Source of the DNA: Liquidambar formosana
Taxonomy: Eukaryota > Streptophyta > Magnoliopsida > Saxifragales > Altingiaceae
Length of the DNA: 64,000 nt
Direction: 5' to 3'
Assembly (NCBI GenBank): GCA_039720395.1
Contig: CM077820.1
Coordinates: 47,353,425-47,417,424, forward strand
Shown: one piece after another, positions 17,405-28,345 of the stretch
Layout: the number at the start of each line of letters is the position of its first letter
How positions within the stretch are numbered: the first letter of the stretch is position 1
Translations under genes and position numbers: made by a program
The notes under the pieces: model-generated
The model's database searches: none
What the model saw: the letters and a program-made list of their open reading frames with translations, nothing else
Told to the model about the DNA's origin: nothing

Positions 17405-17587
17405 TTTCTTCTGTTTTCTCCCCATGGAAGGAAAAAAAAGAGAATAAATCCATGAAACTCTCCTTACATATTGTCTTCTTACTTGAAATATTTGTGAATT
17501 CCAGAGAAGAAAAGGGTTTCAGTACTACTTTATTGCAATAGCTTGACCTGCACATTTGTTTTGAACGTACATTATTATATTTATTTA

Positions 17588-17961
17588 GCGCCTGTTTGGT
17601 CATTTAAATGGAAATTAAACAATTGCATGTAGTGTATATAGTATTGAAGGCGCAAATTGATGGCCTTGAATATAGAAGTTAAGAGAATGGTGGCCATCAT
17701 CACAAATGAGAGTGAAAATTCAAAATAACAACATTGCATTTCTAAAAATTGATCCTACGACATCAATTGTAGTGATGACTCTTAAACCTTTTAAAAATAG
17801 TTTCATTCAAAATGATGGGTTTGTACTTTTTTTCTTCTTTCTTTTCTCTCTCTCTCTCTTTTTGTTTTTTTTTTTTTTCCTTTTTATGGATTTGTACTTT
17901 CAATATTATGTAAAATATACTAAAGTTCATTAATTTTCATTTGGATGACTAAATCGGCCCT
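17588..17961 (+). mobile_element. MITE family copy M3
   Basis: Begins GCGCCTGTTTGGTCATTTAA and ends TTTTCATTTGGATGACTAAA plus TCGGCCC, which are imperfect inverted termini. The internal blocks are shared with M1, M2 and M4. An expanded CT/T tract lies near 17830-17880. It lies about 180 bases downstream of the GSDA stop. Confidence 0.65.
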
Positions 17962-18590
17962 CACAGTTTGCGCCATCATGAATGCCTATGAGACCGTCTT
18001 ATCGAATCATCCGAGAAGGGAGAGTGGATTGTGAGAAATGGAAATAGAAAATAAGAACAGTATCAGAAATTAAAATGCTAATGGTCCATTTATTTGCCAA
18101 AATGTTGTAGTCAAAACCTGAAATCTTGTTCCTCTTGTAAGAGACTGGGATTTTGGAATCAAGGCGGTCATTGTACGATTCCAAGTTTTCTCTTTCTTTT
18201 AGCCAAGATTTTGTGGCATTGAATGTAGTTTATCAAATTAGTGTCCTTAAATGCTTCCCATGTCATTTCATTTATATCATGACTTCGTTGTTCGTAAGTT
18301 TTGATTTTTAAGATTGACAATGGGAAGCAAAGCCTAGCTATTGCTTTGTTTGGTTGCTGAGAAACGCAGGGAAAGAAAAGTAATCAAATTTGGGGTGGAA
18401 ATTTTATGGTACCCACAAAAAAATTGGGGTACCCAATCCCAAATGATAGCACATCAAAAGTAAGTAGTAATTTGGTCACATTTTGTCGTGTCTATGTGAT
18501 AGAAGAGCAACAATAAGGTAAAGAAAATGCCAAATGAATACTCATTGTATTTTGTGGTAACTTGGTCAATTTTGTGATAACAAGCCCGAC
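17962..18590. other. Intergenic, no gene recognised
   Basis: Unremarkable AT-rich spacer. Confidence 0.5.
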
Positions 18591-18594
18591 TAAA

Positions 18595-18748
18595 GTTGGT
18601 TGAGCTATAGTCTAACCTCAGCCCCGTAAAATGTTAATTTTAAGAGATAAATACATGTTCATGCCACCAATCTCGAAACTGGAACTCTCAACTACTTGAC
18701 CTCCTACACCTTTATCACTAGACCACTACCCAAGGGCCTCTCTCTCTT
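18595..18748 (-). repeat. Possible tRNA-derived SINE, third family
   Basis: On the minus strand a box-A-like TAGTGGTCTAGTGATAAAGG (about 18733-18714) is followed by a box-B-like GTTTCGAGATTGG (about 18687-18675), then a body ending near 18597. Only one copy is seen here, so the assignment rests on the two boxes and their spacing. Confidence 0.45.
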
Positions 18749-19711
18749 GTTGGTTTGTTGGTACCCTGTGGGTGTTCGAAGAAATATTGCCTTCTCTACG
18801 CACTGTAAGCTACAAATGTTGGGCCTAACATGACAAAGTTTCATAGGCCTGTTTGAAAACTTAAAAAACTAGATCAGATTAGGTCTAATCCAAACCTATT
18901 ATTTGGTTTTTCAACAAACCAACTCATAGTTGGTTTAAAAAAACCTATGTTTATGCCTTATTTTCAGAACAAAACTGAACTGTTTACCAAAAAAAGAGAC
19001 TTACTAAATAGTGTGAAATCAAAACTAGTCAGATTTATCCGCAGCTGGCCAGGTTTTCAAGTTTGCTAAATAGTCTTTTACATCAGTGAAACGCATCGTT
19101 TTGACTCCATCCGAAATGCACCGTTTTGACCCCATTCCCCCGAAAAGGCGTTCGATTCATTCCTCCTGTTCACGTAATTCCCACTGGATTCTTCCTTTCG
19201 TCGACCCCTCGACCAATTCACAGAATATAGTCCATTTTGATGGCTGTATGAAAAGCCACGCACCATTCCCATGTATTTGTATCTTTTCACTTCTCTATTT
19301 AGGATCGTATATATGGAAGTTTTGAGGATTGAATCTCTTCCTCTATCTTCATATAATCTCACCCACATGGATACGTGATTGGTGCGACTATCAATTTTGG
19401 AGTGCAGTTCTTGATTGATTGAGAATGTGGTTGGGCTTTATATCCTGGAAACAATATTTAAAGAGTCCACCTGCATACCTGGGGAAATGGTTGTCTTTGA
19501 GAAAGTGCCTTAAGTGACGCCTAGCCCTTATAATTTTCTTATATTTTTGTTGTTAATTTATGCAGATTCATCATATATGTATTTTTTATATCTTGTATTG
19601 ATTTTTGTTAATTTCTCCGTCTTCATGGGTTGATTGGATTTTTTGAGTTGCGACATAATTTTCGTACGTAAATGTCTCCAACAAATCATGTGCTTGTCCA
19701 CAATTCGGCGC

Positions 19712-19743
<32 letters not shown>

Positions 19744-20517
19744 AAAAAAAAAATGCTACTTGCATAAACTCTTTACAATAATAGTATGCACCTTCTCACA
19801 AAGATAGCCCATATTTGACAAATACAGAGTTTAAGAAAATATTATCATTGCATTGACTTGCCATTTATTAAGCTCAGTTTTTTCAAAAATACCTCTCATT
19901 TTTTGTATTGGGTTTTGTGTTAAAAGTAATTATTTAAATAACAAAAGGTACTCTAGGAAACTTTTAAAAAAAATTATGATATGACTTTTCAAAGTAGACA
20001 AACATTTTGGGATGAAAAAAAGTAGCAAAAAAATGACTTATCTTTGTGAGACAGATGAAGTATTATTATTCATTTTCCTTAATTTCCATTCGTTGCTCAC
20101 TGAACAAAGAAAAAGAAAGAATGATTTCCTTTCCCTAAGAATGAAAAGTTCATTTCTCATATTTTTGTTTTCTTCTACTTTTCCATTCTTCCTACCATTG
20201 ATGAAATTTTTAATTATTTGCTCCACCAGAGCTGCCACATCATATCAATGGGTTGTGTCTAGCTCCTTCAAGGACATAGTGATATATGCCAAGGTGCTGC
20301 TACATTGATTTGGGTAGCCTCTCTTTCAAGGAGATAATGATATATACTAAGGTGGTGGGGTTGCCTTAGGTTATTGTATAGTAACTTCACAAGGACAACA
20401 CACACTCACCGACTTACCGCATCCCAATACTCTCAACCTCTCCATTTTTCATGATAACTTTTTCTTTCCCCTTCTTGAAGTGTGCTTCCTCATTATTCTT
20501 AGCTGCACCACTAATTA
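18749..20517. other. Intergenic and upstream region of the UGT gene
   Basis: Contains a long A run (about 19714-19754) and no recognisable gene. A short near-repeat around 20215-20310 and 20318-20360 (both with ATAGTGATATATGCCAAGG-like text) lies near the UGT promoter. No clear TATA box was assigned. Confidence 0.5.
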
Positions 20518-21951
20518 ATGGAAGCCTCAAAGCCTCACGCAGCAATCGTAGCCAGCCCCGGCTTAGGCCACCTCATTCCCGTCCTCCAGCTCGGCAAACA
20601 CCTCATCACCCACCATAACTTCGCCGTCACCGTCTTTGTCGTCCCAACTCATAAATCACCCGCAGAATCCCACCTTCTCCATCCCAACACCACTCCTCCA
20701 AATCTCCTCAACATCGTCGAACTCCCCTACATAGACATCTCCGGCCTAGTCGAGCCCGATGCCACCATCAGCAGAAAAGTAGTCGTTATGATGCGTGAAG
20801 CTCGACCAGCCCTCCGGCATGCAATATCTATGATGAAGCATCCGCCGTCGATCCTCATCGTAGATTTATTTGGAACTGAATCTTTGGTGATGGTTGATGA
20901 ATTTAAGATGGCTGCTAAGTATGTTTACATAGCTTCTACAGCGTGGTTTCTTGCGCTGGCAACATATGCACCAACTCTAGATAAGGTGGTGGAGGGAGAG
21001 TATGTTGATCAAAAAGAACCGCTGCAGATTCCGGGTTGCAAACCGGTTCGACCGCAAGATGTGGTTGATCCCATGTTGGACCGGAAAAATAAGGAGTACG
21101 AGGAGTTTCTACATATAGCTGTAGAGATCCCAAGGAGTGATGGGATATTGGTGAACACGTGGCAGGATTTGGAGCCCGTGACACTTGGAAGCTTGAACCG
21201 GATTGTTAAGGTGCCGGTTTATCCCATCGGTCCACTGGTCAGGTTAGTCGAACCGGTCGGTTCGAGAACGGAGTTGCTTGATTGGCTAGACCGGTGGCCT
21301 GCTGAGTCGGTGATTTACGTGTCATTTGGAAGTGGTGGGACGATGTCGGCAGAGCAAATGACCGAGCTAGCATGGGGTTTGGAGATGAGTCAGCAGAGGT
21401 TTATTTGGGTGGTTCGCCCACCCACCAATAACGATGCATCCGCGTCCTTTTTCAGGACAGGGAACGGTCCTGATGACCCATCAGGATTCTTGCCAGATGG
21501 GTTCTTGACTCGGACCCACCAGACAGGACGAGTGGCCCCAATGTGGGCCCCACAAATGGAGGTCTTAAGCCATCGATCGATCGGAGGGTTTTTATCGCAC
21601 TGCGGGTGGAATTCGACGCTAGAGAGTATCACCAATGGGGTGCCGATGATCGCGTGGCCACTCTACGCAGAGCAGCGGTTAAATGCAACGATGTTGACGG
21701 AGGAACTCGGGGTGGCGGTCCGACAGAAGGAATTGCCAACGAAAAAAGTGGTGGGGAGGGAAGAGATAGAGATGATGGTGAGAAAGGTGATGGAGAATGA
21801 AGGGAATGCAATGAGGGACAGAGTAAAAAAATTACAAGACAGTGCAGTGAGAGCATTGAGCATGGGTGGGTCCTCTTACAATGCATGGTCTCAACTGGCC
21901 AAACATATCGAGATAAAGGTTGCAAATCTGCAATCCCAGCGACCGAATTAA
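20518..21951 (+). CDS. UDP-glucosyltransferase, UGT72 family
   Basis: A family-1 glycosyltransferase that transfers glucose from UDP-glucose to phenolic acceptors; UGT72 enzymes act on monolignols, hydroquinone and related phenylpropanoids in the cytosol. It is a single exon of 477 residues, the normal length. GLGHLIP at 15-21 holds the catalytic His18, and VDLFGTE holds the partner Asp116. The 44-residue PSPG box runs at about 343-386, from WAPQMEVLSH to PLYAEQ. Its last residue is Gln, the usual mark of glucose donors. The WVVRPP block, the FGTE wording and the VYPIGPLVR linker look closer to the UGT72E and cassava 'anthocyanidin glucosyltransferase 5' branch than to UGT72B. The acceptor cannot be read from sequence. 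The frame is intact, with no sign of decay. Confidence 0.93.
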   Translation: MEASKPHAAIVASPGLGHLIPVLQLGKHLITHHNFAVTVFVVPTHKSPAESHLLHPNTTPPNLLNIVELPYIDISGLVEPDATISRKVVVMMREARPALRHAISMMKHPPSILIVDLFGTESLVMVDEFKMAAKYVYIASTAWFLALATYAPTLDKVVEGEYVDQKEPLQIPGCKPVRPQDVVDPMLDRKNKEYEEFLHIAVEIPRSDGILVNTWQDLEPVTLGSLNRIVKVPVYPIGPLVRLVEPVGSRTELLDWLDRWPAESVIYVSFGSGGTMSAEQMTELAWGLEMSQQRFIWVVRPPTNNDASASFFRTGNGPDDPSGFLPDGFLTRTHQTGRVAPMWAPQMEVLSHRSIGGFLSHCGWNSTLESITNGVPMIAWPLYAEQRLNATMLTEELGVAVRQKELPTKKVVGREEIEMMVRKVMENEGNAMRDRVKKLQDSAVRALSMGGSSYNAWSQLAKHIEIKVANLQSQRPN

Positions 21952-21977
21952 AGGCTCCTAGTAGAGAGTGTACGTTC

Positions 21978-21983
21978 AATAAA
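21978..21983 (+). terminator. Poly(A) signal AATAAA of the UGT gene
   Basis: Canonical AATAAA 27 bases after the stop codon, followed by a T-rich stretch. Confidence 0.5.
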
Positions 21984-23775
21984 GATTTGGTTTTGTAATA
22001 ATTTGACTGCATGCATTGATAGTATCACTATTTATGCGGCATAGCTACTATTCAAGATTGTTCATTTGTTTTCATGGACTGTTGGTTAGCATGCATGCAT
22101 TCAGTGTTCCACTTTTTGCTGCCTACCATTCAAGATCGTAGCATGGTCCTTGAGCAAGCATGTTTGTGGTGGGAGGTAAAATGTCAAAGTTATCCGCTTC
22201 ATTCGCCTCTTTTGTTTATCCATATATCCCGCAATGGTAAATGTCAGTTAGCCCTATACTTTGTCCACAACTCTTACACTTATTTTCTCAGTAGGACAAG
22301 ATTTGTAGGGCTAACTAGCATTTTCCTATATCAATATGTCAATTTTGTACTTAAAACAAAAATGAGTCTTTTTCATCTTAAAAAGGATAAATGTCATATC
22401 GGCCGATCAATGCATTAGGTCTATAGAATGGGGTAAATAAGTGGAACTTGAGAGTATGGATGGGCTGAACTCCAGAAAAGCGGAGCTGTGTTTAAGTAAG
22501 CTTTGGAAAATTGGCAAGAAATTTTGCGAACATGTTTTCCAAGAATTTATTTTAAGGTTTTAAGCTAACTGTCAACCTTATGCAACCCCTCCGATCTCCT
22601 TCTACATCCTTGGTCCTAATCAGCCCAGAGAAAGGAGGATCATTGATTAGGGTTGGCAACAAGCATGGAACTTTTAGTCAAACCATTATCAGTTAACATG
22701 AATACAATTTGAGGAAAGTGTGCATGTCTATTATTCATGACTAAATTAATTGAATGAGAATACTACAGCCCAAGGCGTAATGGGACTGAGGGGTGCTTGC
22801 TCTAATTCTAACCAAACAAATAGGGCCTAACTAACTAATTAGCAATATAACTTGCCTCATTTAAAATCCCCAAAATACTTGGGTTAAGTTCCCAACTAGT
22901 AAATGCGGAATCACAGCTGCTAGTATTATTTTTCGGTTGGTGAAATTTATTTATTTTTACTTCATAAAAAAAGGGTTGAAATTTATTGAAAGAAACGTAC
23001 TCACATAAGTATATCCATTAGCATCAATAGCCATCAGCTACCTAGCAGTCTCCAGGAACTCTTGAGGATACAAAACCATCCGTGGAGCTATATTATTACA
23101 GAATGAAGCAAAATAATCAGCCAACTTTATTTGTTTCCCTACAAACATGATGGAAAGAACTAAGCGCAAGGCGTTGCAGATGTCTTTGATAATCTTTTTA
23201 AGCTTCCAAGATGCGAATAACTCATTGCTAGAATCAGCTGTTCTGGTATATTCAAAACTGGAAAGATACTACATTTATATACTCCTGCTGTTCCTCTTTT
23301 ATTCCTACGTCCTCATTTTTTTTTTCTTTGTGATGTTTCAACCAAAATTATTGTCCCATTAAAAAGGTCATTGATTTTTTTTAATTGATTTCTTAAAATA
23401 CCTTTTCTCATGCTTCTTGCATTCTAATTGAAAAAACACGCCTTTCTAGATAATTCTATTAAATGTTTTTAGAGTATTTTTGCCTTCAAGTATACAAAAC
23501 ATTGGAAAAAGATATAATACAGATGAAAAATTGTATTTTAGGAAATCATGAAAAGAATCGTTGATTTTTTGAATAAAACAATAATTTTGAAACATTTCAA
23601 AAAGAAAATGAAAGCTAATTTTCTAAAAAAACATGTGTTTTTGGAAGTCAAATGAGAAGGGGATCAGAAGGAGTATTCTTTCAGGTCATAAGATACTACA
23701 ATTAAATGCTCTAAAACCCTTACTGTACACAACCCTCCTACCTTTTTCGGACCCACGGTCTGAAAAAGGTAGACC
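21984..23775. other. Intergenic, no gene recognised
   Basis: AT-rich spacer. A 114-codon frame at 22074-22418 has no family resemblance and no codon-use support. Confidence 0.5.
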
Positions 23776-24165
23776 CTAAAAAACATTGACTAAAAATATG
23801 GTCGTCTTTTGAATGCATGGCACCGCTGGATAGACAAACTCAGGCACGGTTAAATACTTCAATTTATAGATGGTGTCAGCTTCGCGGCTTGTAATATCCA
23901 CAGTTTTTGACTGGGTAATTAACTCTAGGAATTGGTATCTGCAATGAAAATTTTGAGGGGAAAACAAAACAGAAAAAAAAAAAAAAAGGTTAGTAAGGAT
24001 TAAAAAGATGGATATGAAAATTTGCATGGAATGAATGGTTAAAATGAAAAATGAATATACTCACCTGATCTGAAGCCAACTGGATTGTATTCATGCATGA
24101 CCCAGTTGGTCTTCAATCCTAACATATGAATCAACTCTGGTAAATCGCCAATCCGATGTAGCAAT
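23776..24165 (-). pseudogene. Second NAC-like fragment, two exon-like pieces
   Basis: On the minus strand, about 24165-24066 reads MRLLHRIGDLPELIHMLG then LKTNWVMHEYNPVGFRS and ends at a good donor (GTGAGTA). The TNWVMHEY stretch is that of NAC domains, and an intron directly after it is usual for NAC genes. A second piece begins after an acceptor near 23940 and reads YQFLELITQSKTVDITSREA; it does not look like a NAC C-terminus. It resembles the relic at 4018-5110. No start or upstream subdomains were found. Confidence 0.4.
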
Positions 24166-24551
24166 CTCATTGAGAATGTGTTCAGAATTTTGTTGTCTTT
24201 TTTTTTTTTTTTTTTTTTTTTTTGCGGGGGTTGGTTTTGGTTTTCTAAAGAGAAAGAGAAAGAGAAAGGGGGGTGGGGGGGGTAACATGAGTAGAGTAGT
24301 GAATAAAATTTGGCAAATAAGGAACAGGGAAGAGGGTCTACTTATAGGAGATGCTAAGGACTTCAGGCTTTGGACAGGCATAAATGTGTCACACTCTGGC
24401 TCACGCATATTTGGCTATGCAAATAATAATGATTGATTGCAATTTTGATTTCCTACCAAAACAGATTAGGCACATTAAATGTATATTGGACATTGAAAAC
24501 AGCACTGCTAATCGCCGATTTTATTCTTGACTAGATAATAAAGTGCATTTA

Positions 24552-24836
24552 TACTGTTTCCAAGTGTAATTTATTCATAATTTTTTTTGTATAATATTAA
24601 AGATACAAATCCATCATCTTAAATAAAAAATTTTAATAAAATGATTTTCATAAATGAGAATAAAAATTCAAAATAGAGGTATTTCATGAATTTTGAAAAA
24701 TGATTCTACAACATCAAGTATGATGATTTCAACTTATTTCAATATTTCATTCAAAATGATGGATTTGTGTTTTTAATATGATGTAAAATACTCTGTAATG
24801 GTTTATTTCTCATTTGGAAGACCAAATGGACCCTTA
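24552..24836 (+). mobile_element. MITE family copy M4
   Basis: Ends are ACTGTTTCCAAGTGTAATTT and, inverted, AAGGGTCCATTTGGTCTTCC. Internal blocks (CATAAATGAGAATAAAAATT, ACATCAAGTATGATGAT) match M1-M3. Confidence 0.6.
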
Positions 24837-24940
24837 ATTTTTTGTAGTTGTCTTAATTACTTCCTTTTTTTTTTTTTTCTCACAAAAAACATATTTTTGT
24901 ATAGTCGTACAATATAACTTTTATTCAAATTTCTATAACG

Positions 24941-25083
24941 CTATGTTTGAATAAGGAATTTTTAGGTGAAATTTGTCTTTAAAATGGAATTTGTAGAATT
25001 TTTATAAAGAAACTCCTTATAAAATTTTTACAAATTCTATCTCAAAGACAAATTCCACCTAAAAATTTCTTATCCAAACATAG
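24941..25083. mobile_element. Fold-back MITE, about 143 bp
   Basis: Almost the whole element is two inverted arms of about 60-65 bases. The left starts CTATGTTTGAATAAGGAATT; the right read in reverse starts CTATGTTTGGATAAGAAATT. It would fold as one long hairpin. Confidence 0.75.
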
Positions 25084-26305
25084 TATAAATTTTCTTACAA
25101 AAAGAAAATTGCTTCCATTTGTACTTTATTTCTAATTCTTAATAGTTTTTTTTAAATTTATTTCTTACCAAAAGAAAATTCATTTTAATTTTGTTACCAA
25201 ATACAACTGTTATTGCATATTCATTAATTCTAATTTCCTACAAAAAGAAATGAGGAAAAATTATATGGTTTGAAACTTTGAATGCTTTTAGCCTCGTAGT
25301 TTTACAGCCTAATTTACACCCTTCACCCCCCCCCCCCCCCCCTTCTCTCCAAAAGGGAGGAAATTAGCAATTACCCCATTTTGAGAATGGTTTTAACTAT
25401 AACCTCATCAAAAGATTTTTCAATCAATTAACCCCACATCTGAATATTATTATTAGAGTATTTCCAGTAGTTTGTGTTGTTTTGCTTGTGTTATTTCTAT
25501 TTTAGCACATGTTATAATACCAAATGCTATAATTGAACACAATATGCTTCAATGTTGCAAATAACACAATTAGATATGGCAATTTCAACCCAATCCATAG
25601 GGTCCCGACTCAACTCGTACCCATATGTGCGGGTTTTTTTTTTTTGTGGAATTTTTTAGGTATTAGGTCGAGCATAGGCATAAATTTGAAATTTTAAGTT
25701 AGGCATGCGATCAGTTATAGGTTACACAATGTATCATTTTTTAACATACCTTTTACCACACCATTGGAACACCGACAATGTATAATATTGATAAAATATA
25801 GTAATAGCACATCTTTTAACGCACAATGCAGGAGATGCTCTTAGTAGCAACCCCATCTTTTTTAAGGAAAAAAATCCTAACTTACCTATGTTTGCTGATA
25901 AGAGCACCTTTTTTTTTTCTTTTTTTTTTTTTTTTTTTTGGTTGGTTGGTTAAGGGCACGCTATATAACTTTTTTTTTTTTTTAAAAGTTTTCCAATTTT
26001 TAAAATCCTACACTTATAAAATACAAATCTGTTTTTGATAAAACTTGTTTTTTTGAATCAACTCGACATAATCTTCAAAGCTATTACCAACTATAATTAG
26101 GTAATTTATTTATTTTTTATTTTTAAAAAAACAATAACATTACTATTTTGTTATTAAAACAGTAATTTTGCAAATTAAATTATCAAACAATAACATGTTA
26201 CTATTCTATTAGATATTGTTAAATAATAACATGTTACTCTTTTTTATGTAAAAATTAGTTAGTTTTTTTTTTTTTTTTGGTTAGTTTTTTGTTTTGTTTT
26301 GTTTT

Positions 26306-26345
<40 letters not shown>

Positions 26346-27043
26346 TATGTGTGAAAAGGTTGTAGAAGTAGATTGTGAATCTCGGCAAAGGTTTGGAGGT
26401 AACCAACCAAAGTTAGAGGCAATGCAAATTAGGCTAACTCATTGAGTCAAGTGATTGTGGCCAAAACTCAAAATCACCCCAATATGGTTAATTCCATTAA
26501 TTTTGTGTCAAAAGGGACTATAGGGTTTACGAAGTTGTTTATGAAACTATTGCCAAAAAAAAATTCTTATAACATGCGGCAATGGCCTAAAAAATAAATA
26601 AAAAAACAAAAAGCTTAATATGACAGCTAACATTGACATAACAACACAAAAACACGAAACAGTTCAAATCCAACATAATGGCATAGGAATTTTTAGTGCA
26701 ATACTACATGCCCAAATGCCCCAACTCTTCTAGGCCACACTCGTGTAAAAGAATCAAAGACAGTTTAAAACCTAAAAGAGTTGGGATATGTAGTATTTTT
26801 TGAATTTTTATTGTGTTGATCCATTGTGAGAGTTAAAAATTGAAACATTTGGGACTTGAAAGAATTGAGATACTTAGCATTTTTTGAATATTTATTGTAT
26901 TGATGTGATGATGCCATTATAACTATAATTTCATTTTTTTAAAATTATAAAATTGGGTATAAGACTCTTATTTACCATATTGTTTCCAAGCATGATAGAG
27001 AGGAGCCCGGCAATAAAATTTAGTATATTTACTCAAAATATGT
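25084..27043. other. Intergenic with extreme homopolymers
   Basis: Holds a C run (about 25326-25342), T runs (25913-25939, 25972-25982) and a very long T run (about 26311-26344) next to a (TTTTG)n stretch (26287-26308). No gene was recognised. Confidence 0.5.
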
Positions 27044-27661
27044 TCACATTTATTTTATAAATAAAAGTATAATTTAGGGCACTTTATGGATGACATGGTT
27101 CTTGATTTTCGATTGAATTAAAATTCAACATACATTACGTAAATGAGTAAAAAAATACAATTAAACGGTTGGATTTGTGAAATATTATTCTCACAAAAAG
27201 ATATTAAAGAGTATAAGAATAAAAAGTTTTACACTAAATGTCAACAGAATCCTTCCATATATATATCTCAGAAAAACTTTTGATTGACCATTAAGTCTTT
27301 ATTTTAAATTTAAATTTTAAATATTTATTTACCTCCTTATTTTAAATTTTAAATACATATTTTAAATTTTACACAACCTCCTGCATATCTCCTAATTAAT
27401 TTCCTATTTCTACCATAACTCCTAGCCATAGAAGGAAGTTTAACCTATTGTGTTGGGTCTCTATTCTAATAACCTAACTAGGATACATATTAAGAACATT
27501 ATACATATACATGTCTCTCATACGGGATTTATGTTTTCAACAAAAAATAACAAATAATTAAATTTTCATATATTATACATCTGAGAATTTATGAATTTTC
27601 ATATATCTTTTATTATTTAAATATTATTTATGTGCAACACACGTGTGTGTGTGTGTGTGTG

Positions 27662-27697
<36 letters not shown>

Positions 27698-27932
27698 TAG
27701 GGGAGGGAAGAGGCTAGGGATTTGTTTACACCTGACAACTAGCATAAATCTTTTACTTTTACACCCCTTAATATCTTTTTTTAGGAAGGAAATAGTATTT
27801 CACCAATCCAACCGTTAGATTAAACATTCTACTCGTGCATGTCATACATATTGAATTTCAATTCAATCGAAAATTAGGAGCCATGTCATCCATAAAATGC
27901 CCCAAATTATATTTCTATTTATAAAAGAAACG
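27044..27932. repeat. Large inverted repeat, arms about 210 bp
   Basis: The left arm (27044-27262) and right arm (27722-27932) are inverted copies. Both hold TTTATGGATGACATGG, TTTTCGATTGAATT and ACGGTTGGATT blocks in matching order. The 460 bp between the arms includes a GT/TA/GA compound microsatellite. A partial third copy in the left-arm orientation lies at 27990-28110. Confidence 0.7.
27643..27700 (+). repeat. Compound microsatellite (GT)n(TA)n(GA)n
   Basis: Three adjacent dinucleotide tracts in one block: GT about 27646-27661, TA to about 27670, and GA about 27671-27699. Confidence 0.85.
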
Positions 27933-28114
27933 TGAGTTTACAAATGAAATGCTTCTAGATATCTAATTGACTTGAATTGTGGCATGCATGATGTTCATGA
28001 GTGGAATATCTAATCCCACAGTTGGATTAGTGAAATATTATTCCTACAAAAAAGATATTGAGAAGTGTAAGAATACAAAGTCTTACAACAAAACTCTTCC
28101 CATTATATATACTA

Positions 28115-28345
28115 GAAATCGAGCACACACCATGCGTGTGCAACACATCTTTTTAAGTTTCTACTCTATTAGTGGAACTGTTATGTCAGTTTCAAAGTTT
28201 CTTAAACCACATGTGTGTGTGTGAGAAAATTAAAGGGAAACAGATTGTGTTGGGTTTTTTAAAATTGGTAAAATTACCAAATTGTTTCTTAACTTTATTA
28301 ACTTACAAGGTTATTTTAGCATTATCAGATGCAGTCCAACCATAC
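28115..28345 (+). repeat. Dispersed repeat, related to 53260-53575
   Basis: Contains a CACATGTGTGTGTGTGAGAA segment, then AATTACCAAATTGTTTCTTA and a TTAACTTACAAGGTTATTTT block. The same order appears on the minus strand at 53260-53420 and again at 53421-53575. Confidence 0.6.

Noticed and set aside
21543..22012. 85-codon plus and 127-codon minus frames in the UGT gene
   Set aside because: Out-of-frame and antisense shadows of the glucosyltransferase.
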